Assembly: GCF_900109545.1 (NCBI RefSeq)
Contig: NZ_FOAP01000007.1
Span: 62,001-126,000, forward strand
Direction: 5' to 3'
Source of the DNA: Stigmatella aurantiaca
GTDB taxonomy: Bacteria > Myxococcota > Myxococcia > Myxococcales > Myxococcaceae
DNA: 64,000 bases
Shown: piece by piece, positions 8,037 to 15,493 of the stretch
How the letters are laid out: every line of letters begins with the position of its first letter
Position numbering within the stretch: position 1 is the stretch's first letter
Notes under the pieces: model-generated
What the model was told of the DNA's origin: nothing
The model's input: the letters and a program-made list of their open reading frames with translations, nothing else
The model's database searches: none
Program-made: the position numbers and the translations under genes

Positions 8037-9707
8037 TCACCTCTGGATCTGGTACTCGGGGGAGAGCGACGTGAGGTAGATGGCCAGCTTCTGCCTGCGC
8101 AGCGTGCTGCCAGCCTGGGGGTTGGTGAAGGCATTGGAGACGGTGGACTGAAGGCTCGAGGACATCGAGCCGTGGAGCCAGTAGCGGCCAAGCCAGGCCA
8201 CCAGCCCGGTGGCGTCCGCCGGGAGTGTGCTCAGATCGATGAGGATGCCCGCATTGGCCGTCGAGTTCGAGAAGAGCAGGTCGTTCACGAAGTTGGCCCG
8301 GGCGGTGGCCGTCGCGGTGTCCAGGATGGCGAACTCAGGACCGAGCAATCCGTTCCCGCCGGGCGCGGGCGCATTCGGAGGGTAGTAACTGAAGACCGAG
8401 GGAGGGCGGGGCACATCCTGGCCCATCGAGCTGCTCCACGCATTGAGCTTCTTGCCCGGATCCTTGTCCGCGGACGTGTCGAGCGTGGCGTCCAGCCACC
8501 GGACCAGCGAGGTGATGAACAGCGCGGGGGACCGGAGGTGGCCGTAGGTGGCGTAGAGGGCCTGCGGAGGCTGCGCGCCGCGCGCCTCGTCGTCCTCCAG
8601 GATCTTCCGCACCACCGCGCTCAGGTCGCCGCGCACGTTGCTGCCGTTGTTCTTGAAGACTGCCACGACCCGGCTGACATAGGCGGGGCTCGGGTTGCTG
8701 GTGACGAGGTGCTGGATGAGCTGCTTGGAAATGAAGGGCGGGAGGTTTGGATCGGCGAAGACGTTGTCGAGCGCCTGCTTGAGGTGCGCCGTGGTGCCTC
8801 CCCCCTCCGTCGTCACCACGCCCCGGAGCAGTGTCTGGGAGGTGGACAGATGGTTCACGTTGCACCCAATCATCGGCTCCGTGTAGTTGGGTGGGTTGGT
8901 GCGGCCGATGCTGGGGCAGCCGGTGGGCGCGGCGAAGGTCCACCCGGAGAGCGCCCGCGAGAACGCCTGGACTTGCGCCTCGGTGTACACGGGGATGGGC
9001 AATCCTTCCGCGTCGAGCTGCACGGTGCCGTCCTCGTTCAGCTTGTGCAAACCCAGGGTGAAGAGCTGAAGCATCTCGCGCGCATAGTTCTCGTTCGGCT
9101 CCCTGGGAGTGCCGTCCCTGTCGAACGCGCGGTTGTCCACCATGTCGAGGTAGTTCCCCATGGCGGGGCTCTTGGTGACCGCCTCCAACAGGGTCCGGAA
9201 GTTTCCGAAGGCGTTCGTGGAAAGCAGGTTGAGGTAACCCGCCATCGCCACCTTGGGCTCTGACTCGGGCGTGGACGCGAGGTTGGCGATGCCGCTGGGC
9301 GAGACGACGAAGATCTGACTCAGCGCGAAGGCCACCCGCTGCCGGAGCTGATCCTTGCCCGTGACGGCGTTGACGAAGAACTGTGAGTCCAGGCCCTTGC
9401 TGTTGTCGGTGCCATCGAACGTGGAGCGGGTGGCGGAGAGCTGTGCTGTGATGGACTTGGAGATGCCTTCGGCCATCACCTGATCCACGGCGTCAATGGG
9501 CCTCGGGCTCACCCCCGGGGCCAAGCGCGGGCCGAAGGTGGCCTGCTCCAGGAACCGGATGGCGTTCCTCTCGGTGGGGGTATCGAGCGGCTCGGCGGCC
9601 TGTTCCACCTGGCGGAGCGCCTCGGCCGGGTTCTCACCGGCGGGCAGCTCCTCGGGTGCGCAGGCGGTGGCGCACAGGACAAGGGCAAGGGCGGTACGTC
9701 GAAGCAT
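8037..9707 (-). CDS. DUF1800 family lipoprotein
   Basis: About 556 residues. MLRRTALALVLCATACAPEE is a lipoprotein signal (lipobox ATAC). The body carries the DUF1800 pattern: RNAIRFLEQATFGPR near residue 60, RQRVAFALSQIFVVS near residue 130, a YLDMVDN...PNENYAREMLQLFTLGLHKLNEDG stretch in the middle, and a late helical region (LVRWLDATLD) before PPSVFSYYPPNAPAPG. The family is periplasmic and functionally undefined; it is the regular partner of DUF1501. The ATG at 9707 has GGAGGACACCCGG upstream. It is first in a two-gene operon and divergent from the SGNH-like lipoprotein across 131 bp. Confidence 0.85.
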   Translation of the reverse strand: MLRRTALALVLCATACAPEELPAGENPAEALRQVEQAAEPLDTPTERNAIRFLEQATFGPRLAPGVSPRPIDAVDQVMAEGISKSITAQLSATRSTFDGTDNSKGLDSQFFVNAVTGKDQLRQRVAFALSQIFVVSPSGIANLASTPESEPKVAMAGYLNLLSTNAFGNFRTLLEAVTKSPAMGNYLDMVDNRAFDRDGTPREPNENYAREMLQLFTLGLHKLNEDGTVQLDAEGLPIPVYTEAQVQAFSRALSGWTFAAPTGCPSIGRTNPPNYTEPMIGCNVNHLSTSQTLLRGVVTTEGGGTTAHLKQALDNVFADPNLPPFISKQLIQHLVTSNPSPAYVSRVVAVFKNNGSNVRGDLSAVVRKILEDDEARGAQPPQALYATYGHLRSPALFITSLVRWLDATLDTSADKDPGKKLNAWSSSMGQDVPRPPSVFSYYPPNAPAPGGNGLLGPEFAILDTATATARANFVNDLLFSNSTANAGILIDLSTLPADATGLVAWLGRYWLHGSMSSSLQSTVSNAFTNPQAGSTLRRQKLAIYLTSLSPEYQIQR

Positions 9708-9838
9708 CCGGGTGTCCTCCGGGGGATGTTGCGCGGAGGACGCACAATAAGGAATTTTACGCTTAAGCGCAATAATCTTCAAACCATGTATAAACAGCTT
9801 AGCCCTCGAAGACTGTTGCACCTTGTGGAGCCCATGAC
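9708..9838. promoter_or_regulatory. Divergent promoter region with a CGCTTAAGCG palindrome
   Basis: This AT-rich 131-bp gap contains the perfect 10-bp palindrome CGCTTAAGCG at 9760-9769. On the minus strand TTGCGC and TATTGT are spaced 17 nt apart around it and could be a sigma-70-type promoter for the DUF1800/DUF1501 operon. On the plus strand a TATAAA at about 9789 could serve the lipoprotein gene. The palindrome is a plausible operator for both directions; this is inference from sequence only. Confidence 0.35.
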
Positions 9839-10933
9839 ATGACTTTTGCTTTCTTTCGAGCCTCCCTCCGGCGCGGAGTCACGCGCCTCACCCCCTGTCT
9901 GCTCCCCTTCCTGCTCGTGGCCTGTGGGGGTAACGCGCCCTCGGAGAATTCCCGTCCCCAGGACGCCCAGGCCCGCGGCCTCTCTACCGGAAACATCCCC
10001 CTCAACGACCTGCTCTCCGGCACCTACAAGGGCTTCACCGGCGGTCTGTACCCGCAGGCCCGGAACACCATGCCCGCCGCCCATTCCAATGCCGGCCTGG
10101 TCCAGGCGGGAGCCATCCAGCCCCTGAACGTGAATGGACAGCCGAGCGCCAGCGGCAAGTACGTCCTGCTGTCCATCGGCATGTCGCACGCCACGCAGGA
10201 GTTCTGCTCGCATACCGGCGCGCTGCCGTGCGACGCGTGGACCTTCATGGGACGGGCCGCCCTGGATGCCTCGGTGAACAAGAGCACCCTGGTGATTGCC
10301 AATGCCGCCAGGAGCGGTCAGGTCGCCGACACCTGGGATGCGTCGAACGACACGAACTACGATCTGGCCCGGGACGTGCTTGAGGGTCAGGGACTCAGCG
10401 AGAAGCAGGTGCAGATTGTCTGGATCAAGGCCGCCAACATCCATCCCACGGTCGCACTGCCCGCCTCCAATGCGGACGCGTACCAGCTGAAGACGTCCCT
10501 GGGGAACATCCTGCGCGCGGCGAAGACCCGCTATCCCAACCTCAAGCAGGCCTTCATCTCCAGCCGCAGCTACGCGGGCTATGCCGAAACGGCCCTCAAT
10601 CCCGAGCCCTATGCCTACGAGAGCGGCTTCGCGGTGAAGTGGCTCGTGGAGGCGCAGATCCGCCAGAAGGCGAACGGCACCATCGATGCCCAGGCGGGGA
10701 ATCTCGACTACAGCCAGGGTGTCGCGCCCTGGGCCGCGTGGGGGCCCTACCCCTGGGCGGATGGAGAGCTCCCGCGTTCGGATGGGCTCACCTGGGCGCG
10801 GGGGGACTTCGGGCGCGATGGGACCCATCCCATCCAGCCCGGGGAGAGCAAGGTGGGCGCGATGCTGCTCGATTTCTTCAAGACCTCGCCCCACACTCGC
10901 TGCTGGTTCCTCGCCGGGCAGACCTGCCCGTAA
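9839..10933 (+). CDS. SGNH/GDSL-hydrolase-like lipoprotein
   Basis: 364 residues. The lipoprotein signal ends LLPFLLVACGG. After a low-complexity linker the domain begins with KYVLLSIGMSHATQEF, which sits where SGNH hydrolases have block I (GDS), with Met replacing Asp. A late GRDGTHPIQPGESKVG motif looks like block V (DxxH), with His before the last helix. A VIANAARSGQ segment could carry the Gly of block II and an Asn is nearby. If active, it would be an esterase or sugar deacylase on the cell surface; the altered block I leaves this open. GGAG lies 9 nt before the ATG. It is divergent from the DUF1800 operon and followed by a hairpin. Confidence 0.55.
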   Translation: MTFAFFRASLRRGVTRLTPCLLPFLLVACGGNAPSENSRPQDAQARGLSTGNIPLNDLLSGTYKGFTGGLYPQARNTMPAAHSNAGLVQAGAIQPLNVNGQPSASGKYVLLSIGMSHATQEFCSHTGALPCDAWTFMGRAALDASVNKSTLVIANAARSGQVADTWDASNDTNYDLARDVLEGQGLSEKQVQIVWIKAANIHPTVALPASNADAYQLKTSLGNILRAAKTRYPNLKQAFISSRSYAGYAETALNPEPYAYESGFAVKWLVEAQIRQKANGTIDAQAGNLDYSQGVAPWAAWGPYPWADGELPRSDGLTWARGDFGRDGTHPIQPGESKVGAMLLDFFKTSPHTRCWFLAGQTCP

Positions 10934-10964
10934 CGGACATGGGGCCCTTCCAGCCTTGAGCGCC

Positions 10965-10991
10965 GAGGACTGGGCGGCGGGCCCGGTCCTC
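10965..10991. terminator. Bidirectional hairpin between convergent genes
   Basis: Stem GAGGAC-N-GGGC / GCCC-N-GTCCTC lies between the stop of the SGNH-like lipoprotein and the stop of the S9 peptidase. It could end transcription from both sides. No T-tract. Confidence 0.45.
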
Positions 10992-10998
10992 GAACGGC

Positions 10999-13230
10999 TC
11001 AGCGTGGACCCCCGAGGGTCCGGACGAAGAACAGCTGGATGTCGTCGAAGTAGTAGCGGTCCGCGGGAGGCCGGGGTCCGTGGGGCTGTCCCGGCATGAT
11101 GAGCATCTCGAAGTGCTTGCCTGCGCGAATCAATGCGTCGGCCATGCGCATCGTCGTGGAGAGAGAGGCGTTCACGTCGCTGGAGCCGTGCATCATCTTG
11201 AGCTGCCCTTGAAGGTTCCCGGCCAGCGCCATGTTGGACCCTGCCTGATAACCGGCGGGATTCACGCTTGGGAGGCCCAGGTAGGGCTCGTTGATGATCG
11301 CCTCCTCCTCCAGTGCGCCCGGGGCTCCCGCGTAGCCCGCCTTGAAGACCTCCGGAGCCATCAGCATGCCGCGCAGGGCGAAGTAGCCGCCCCACGAGTG
11401 GCCGAAGATCCCGGCACGCGCCATGTCCATCCAGGGACGGGCGGTGGCGGCCTGCTTGAGGCCCGCGACATAGTCGGGAATCTCGGTCTGGCCAATTCGG
11501 CCATAGGTCGCGTCCTGAAAGGCCTTGCTCCTGCCCGGAGTGCCCCGGGGATCGAGCACCACGACGATGAAGCCCATCTGCGCGATGCTATGTGCGTGGA
11601 GCGACTCGAAGGTGCCGATGAAGCTCCAGGGCACGGCCGTGATGAAGGGGCCCGCGTAGATATAGGCGATGACCGGATAGCGCTTGGCTGGGTCGAAATC
11701 GCGCGGCTTGTAGAGCACGCCGTGCAGAGGCGTGGTGCCATCGGCGGCCAGGACGGTGAGTGCCTCCGGAGGCTTGTAGCCCATCTCCTCGAGGGCGCTC
11801 GCATCGGCCGTCGTGAGACGAAAGCGTGTCTTGCCGTCCGTGGACGCCATGTCCCGCAGCCGCGGCTGCGTCCGGGAGGACCATGCGTCCACGTAGTAGT
11901 TGCTGGACGGCGAGAAGGCGACCCTGTGCATCCCCGAGCCTGATGACATCCGCTTCAACGCGCCGCCCTTGAGGCTTCCCCGGTAGAGCAAGTGCTCGTA
12001 CGGCGCAGCGCTGTCGGCGGAGGCCAACAGGAAGACCGCGTCGCCCTTCGGCGCGAGGCCAGCCACTTGATGGACGGGGAAGGCGCCCCGGGTGACCTGA
12101 CGCACGAGCTTGCCCGCGAAGTCGTAAAGGTAGACGTGCCGCCATCCGTCACGCTCGGACAACCAGAGGAAACCGGTGCCGTCCGGCAGCGGTGTGACCT
12201 GGCGTGCCCAGCCCTCCAGGGAGAAATCCAACCCAGCCACGAAGCTCTCCGGCCGCTCCTCGCGCAGCACCCGCCGGCGCTTCCCCGAGCCAGGCTCCAC
12301 CGCGGAGAGGTCCAGCCGCTTGCCGTCGCGCGACATGTGAAGGATCAACGCCTCACTGCCGCCGGGGCGCCAACCGGCGAACCAGTCATAGGTCTCTCCT
12401 TCCGTTGGAGGAATGCGTGTCACGCGGCCGGTGGCCGGTTCGATCACGTAGAGTTCCTGCCGCCCCAGCGGCGTGCCCGTCTTGACGTAGGGAACCAGGG
12501 TCACCTGCTCGAGGGCACTCGAGTAATCCACGATCGGAATCTTGTGAACGCCGCGCAGATCGTTGCGCCAGACCATCAGGAAGCGGCTGTCGGGAGACCA
12601 GGCCTTCTCGGGAATCTGCCAGCCGTAGTTCTCCTCGCCGCTGCGCTCGATCCGCGTGCGTCCGTCGCTCCCCAGTACCGCGAAGCCACCGTCGCGCGGT
12701 ACCGCGATGGATTGACCGTCGGGAGCGAGGAGGTTTCCTCGGGACAGGGACAGGGCGGCCAGGCCGTCCGGGGCCAGCGCCGTGACGCGGCCATCCGACA
12801 GGCCCAGGCCGAAGAAACGCTCGTTGATCCGGAAGACGATTCCCTGCTGGTCCGGAGCGATGGCGAAGCTCAGCTGATCCGGCAGTTGGACCGGCTTCCC
12901 CATCAGCTGCGAGAGCTGGGCGCGCAGCCCAGCGCCGGACAGCAGCGGCTTCATGGCCCCCGTCCTGGCATGGACCAGCACCCAGGTGCCCGCGTCCGGC
13001 CCTACCGCCGACCAGAAAACCAGCTGGTCTCCCTCGCGGAGCCATTGCGACGGAACCAGGCTGTCGCGAACGAGCTGCGGGAGCCGCATGTACTGGCCGG
13101 AGAGGTCCAGCCGCGCCTGCAGCTGCGTGTCCGGCGTAGCCGAGGCGGGAGCACCGGGTTCGAGCGCCAGCATGGGCGTGCCAGCGAGGGTGGCGATCAG
13201 GATGCCGAGGCGGAAGAGGAGGCGTCGCAT
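10999..13230 (-). CDS. S9 family (prolyl oligopeptidase/DPP-IV-like) serine peptidase
   Basis: About 743 residues. A signal peptide (MRRLLFRLGILIATLAGTPMLA) is followed by a propeller domain to about residue 480, with DPP-IV-like blades, and then an alpha/beta-hydrolase domain. The catalytic residues are visible as Ser612 in GHSWGGY, Asp685 in GSSDVNA and His717 in GQPHG. The enzyme should cleave short, probably proline-containing peptides in the periplasm. The ATG at 13230 gives the signal peptide at the N-terminus; a longer frame would add an unlikely leader. It is divergent from a LysR regulator, which may control it. The last 18 codons are duplicated at 6365-6423. Confidence 0.88.
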   Translation of the reverse strand: MRRLLFRLGILIATLAGTPMLALEPGAPASATPDTQLQARLDLSGQYMRLPQLVRDSLVPSQWLREGDQLVFWSAVGPDAGTWVLVHARTGAMKPLLSGAGLRAQLSQLMGKPVQLPDQLSFAIAPDQQGIVFRINERFFGLGLSDGRVTALAPDGLAALSLSRGNLLAPDGQSIAVPRDGGFAVLGSDGRTRIERSGEENYGWQIPEKAWSPDSRFLMVWRNDLRGVHKIPIVDYSSALEQVTLVPYVKTGTPLGRQELYVIEPATGRVTRIPPTEGETYDWFAGWRPGGSEALILHMSRDGKRLDLSAVEPGSGKRRRVLREERPESFVAGLDFSLEGWARQVTPLPDGTGFLWLSERDGWRHVYLYDFAGKLVRQVTRGAFPVHQVAGLAPKGDAVFLLASADSAAPYEHLLYRGSLKGGALKRMSSGSGMHRVAFSPSSNYYVDAWSSRTQPRLRDMASTDGKTRFRLTTADASALEEMGYKPPEALTVLAADGTTPLHGVLYKPRDFDPAKRYPVIAYIYAGPFITAVPWSFIGTFESLHAHSIAQMGFIVVVLDPRGTPGRSKAFQDATYGRIGQTEIPDYVAGLKQAATARPWMDMARAGIFGHSWGGYFALRGMLMAPEVFKAGYAGAPGALEEEAIINEPYLGLPSVNPAGYQAGSNMALAGNLQGQLKMMHGSSDVNASLSTTMRMADALIRAGKHFEMLIMPGQPHGPRPPADRYYFDDIQLFFVRTLGGPR

Positions 13231-13309
13231 GACCGCAAGGTAGGGAACAGGATTATGCTCTACCAATATATCTTTCACCCCGGATTGAGACGGATATCGT
13301 CTGGATATG
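13231..13309. promoter_or_regulatory. Divergent regulatory region with LysR-type box
   Basis: The 76-bp gap between the S9 peptidase and the LysR gene contains ATATC-GTCTG-GATAT at 13294-13308, a perfect 15-bp dyad that fits the T-N11-A LysR consensus. It overlaps the regulator's own ATG (13307), as expected for negative autoregulation. A second half-site (ATATATC) lies at 13268. On the minus strand CATAAT (13257-13252) could be the -10 of the peptidase promoter, placing the start of transcription close to its ATG. Confidence 0.45.
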
Positions 13310-14212
13310 GAATTCCGCCAGCTTCAGCTCTTCGTCGCCGTCGCGGAGGAGCTGCACTTCGGCCGGGCCGCTGCCCGGGTAGGGATGGCCCAGCCGCCAT
13401 TCAGCCAGCAGATCCGCAAGCTCGAGGCCGAGCTGGGGGTGGAGCTGCTCACCCGGACGAGCCGCCGCGTGGCCCTGACCTCCGCGGGGAGCCGCTTCTT
13501 GGACGACGCCCGGGAGCTACTGGCGAGGCGCATGGAGGTGATCTCCACGGTCCGGCGGGCGGCCCAGGGAGAGACCGGGCCCCTGCGAGTCGGCTTCGGT
13601 GCGTCGTCGGCCTTCGGGGTCCTCCCTCGCATCGTGCTCCGTTTCCGGTCACGGTTTCCGGAGGTGAAGCTCGAACTCGACGATCGCGAGAAGCTAGACA
13701 TCGGCGTCGCGCTCAGCACCGGCGATCTGGATCTCGCCATCGTCCGGGCGCCTTTCCGGCACGACGGAATAACGGTCGAACAGCTGCTCCGGGAACGTTT
13801 TGTCCTGGCGCTCCCGGTGCGGCACCCCAGAGCACGCCAGAAGGCCGTTGCCCTGGCGTCACTGGAGGGCGAGCCGTTCATCCTGTTTCCCCGGCACTCG
13901 GCGCCAGGCCTGCACGACACGATCACGAGCATGTGTCTCGGCGCGGGCTTCTCGCCGCTCATCCGCCAGGAAGCCAGCTCCTGGCCCTCCGTCGTCGGCA
14001 TGGTGCAAGCGGGACTCGGGATCACCCTTGCTCCGATGTCGGCCCAGGCACTGCGGCCGCAAGGGGTGGTGTTCAGGGAGCTGAGCGGCGGCTCTGCGTG
14101 GGCGGAGTTGGCAGTCGCCTTCCGAGGTCCGCACCTCATGCCCGCGGCGGCGCACTTCCGTGCGATCGCGCACGAAACCATCACGCTGGCCCAGGCCTCC
14201 CTCCCCTTGTGA
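13307..14212 (+). CDS. LysR-type transcriptional regulator
   Basis: 301 residues, the usual LysR length. Residues 1-60 form the winged helix-turn-helix (MEFRQLQLFVAVAEELHFGRAAARVGMAQPPFSQQIRKLE), followed by the dimerisation helix and two periplasmic-binding-protein-like effector subdomains from about residue 90 (GPLRVGFGASSAFGVLP). Typical effector contacts such as GxGITLAP near residue 240 are present. It is transcribed away from the S9 peptidase, and a LysR-type box overlaps its start, so autoregulation and control of the peptidase are likely. The inducer is unknown. Confidence 0.9.
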   Translation: MEFRQLQLFVAVAEELHFGRAAARVGMAQPPFSQQIRKLEAELGVELLTRTSRRVALTSAGSRFLDDARELLARRMEVISTVRRAAQGETGPLRVGFGASSAFGVLPRIVLRFRSRFPEVKLELDDREKLDIGVALSTGDLDLAIVRAPFRHDGITVEQLLRERFVLALPVRHPRARQKAVALASLEGEPFILFPRHSAPGLHDTITSMCLGAGFSPLIRQEASSWPSVVGMVQAGLGITLAPMSAQALRPQGVVFRELSGGSAWAELAVAFRGPHLMPAAAHFRAIAHETITLAQASLPL

Positions 14213-14316
14213 ATAACCAGCGAGCGATGCGTACTTGCCCAGTTGCGCTCCATCGTTACACCCCTTACTTGTGACAACGGAACGCCACCGTTCCCTCGTT
14301 AACGGGAGGATGCGAG

Positions 14317-14451
14317 ATGGACATCCAGAAGAATGCCGAGGCTCGCGCCTCCGCCGAGCACCTGCTCCGGCCGGGGTTCGCGGCGTTGCTGCGCCAGGAC
14401 GTAGAGGACTTCGTGGAGCGCTGCATCTACTCGGAGGAGGTGCGGTCATGA
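14317..14451 (+). CDS. 44-residue micro-ORF coupled to the NmrA-like gene
   Basis: MDIQKNAEARASAEHLL...VEDFVERCIYSEEVRS, 44 residues, preceded by a strong GGGAGGATGCGAG. Its TGA overlaps the ATG of the next gene (ATGA), so ribosomes finishing here would start the oxidoreductase. The sequence is amphipathic and helical and matches no family I recognise. It may be a leader peptide that sets translation of the downstream gene, a small stand-alone protein, or the tail of a deleted gene. Confidence 0.5.
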   Translation: MDIQKNAEARASAEHLLRPGFAALLRQDVEDFVERCIYSEEVRS

Positions 14452-15296
14452 GCAAGCCTCGGATTCTGGTAACGGGCGGTACGGGCAAGACGGGAGCGCG
14501 GCTGGTGCGGAGGCTGCGTGAATTGGATTGGCCGGTGCGGCTCGCGAGCCGCTCGGGCAAGGCGCCCGAGGGGGTGGAGGCCGCGCGCTTCGACTGGCTG
14601 CGGCCGGAGGGCCATGACGCCGCACTGGAGGGCGTGGAGCGGGTCTACCTCGTCGCTCCCGAGGGAGTGCCCGATCCGATCGTTCCCATGAAAGCCTTCA
14701 TCGAGCGGGCGCTCGGGGCGGGGGGGCGCCGCTTCGTGCTGCTCAGTTCCTCGGCGGTTCCCGAGGGGGGACCGTTCATGGGCGGACTGCATCGCTTCCT
14801 GCACGAGCGCGCGCCAGAGTGGGCGGTGCTGCGCCCCTCGTGGTTCATGCAAAACTTCTCCGAGGGTCCCGCCCGGGACTCCGTGCGCGACGAGGATGTC
14901 CTTTATTCAGCGGCTGGGGAGGGGCGCGTGCCCTTCATCGACGCGGGAGACATCGCGGAGGTGGGCCTCCGGGCACTCATTGACCCGGCGGCGCACAATA
15001 CCGATCACGTGCTCACGGGGCCCCGGACGCTGAGCTACGCGGAGGTGGCCGACATCCTTGGCGCGGCGCGGGGCCGGGCCGTGCGCCACGTATCCATGTC
15101 CGAACAACAGTTCACCGCGTATTGGATACGCCACGGACTGCCACCAGACTACGCCGCGCTGCTGTCGGCCTCGGATGTGGCCATCTCCAAGGGGGCGGAG
15201 GACCGAACGACCGACGCCGTGGAGCGAGTGACGGGCCGGCCTCCACGGGATTTGGTGGACTTCGCCCGGGAGACCGCCGCAGCCTGGCGCGCCTGA
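14448..15296 (+). CDS. NmrA-like/ergot-type NAD(P)-binding oxidoreductase
   Basis: 282 residues. The N-terminus MSKPRILVTGGTGKTGARLVRRL is a Rossmann dinucleotide-binding motif (TGGTGKTG) of the atypical short-chain dehydrogenase class. The FVLLSSSAVPEGG and VLRPSWFMQNFSEG segments, and the absence of the classic YxxxK, place it with NmrA/EasG-like (festuclavine dehydrogenase family) proteins. These reduce small metabolites or sense the NADP state; the substrate cannot be told here. Translation is probably coupled to the 44-residue micro-ORF. No signal peptide; cytoplasmic. Confidence 0.8.
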   Translation: MSKPRILVTGGTGKTGARLVRRLRELDWPVRLASRSGKAPEGVEAARFDWLRPEGHDAALEGVERVYLVAPEGVPDPIVPMKAFIERALGAGGRRFVLLSSSAVPEGGPFMGGLHRFLHERAPEWAVLRPSWFMQNFSEGPARDSVRDEDVLYSAAGEGRVPFIDAGDIAEVGLRALIDPAAHNTDHVLTGPRTLSYAEVADILGAARGRAVRHVSMSEQQFTAYWIRHGLPPDYAALLSASDVAISKGAEDRTTDAVERVTGRPPRDLVDFARETAAAWRA

Positions 15297-15355
15297 GGTT
15301 GCCCCTGCCCGGCCGCCTCCGGTGGGACCTGCGGACCGCCCAACGTGGGTTCGAT

Positions 15356-15390
15356 TGCCTGGGGCGCCTCGCTCGCCTCCCCCGCTCCCT
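15356..15390 (+). repeat. 35-bp direct repeat, left copy
   Basis: The sequence tgcctggggcgcctcgctcg... (35 nt) recurs at 26003-26037 in the same orientation with one mismatch. The two copies lie just outside the two-gene RHS module (15494-25638). Both are in non-coding sequence. The 197-bp gap in which this copy sits (15297-15493) shows no gene. Confidence 0.75.
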
Positions 15391-15493
15391 CTTGGGGGCA
15401 TACCATCCGCCAGGAAATCCGGGTCATGCGATGGAAATTACCACCCGGATCTCCTCGGGAGCCGCCCTTGGAGAGCGGCTCCCGGGCCCCCAG

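Noticed and set aside
15341-15356. TTCGATT loop resembling a tRNA T-arm before the 35-bp repeat
   Set aside because: The flanking bases cannot pair into a 5-bp T-stem, so there is no tRNA support for an attachment site here.
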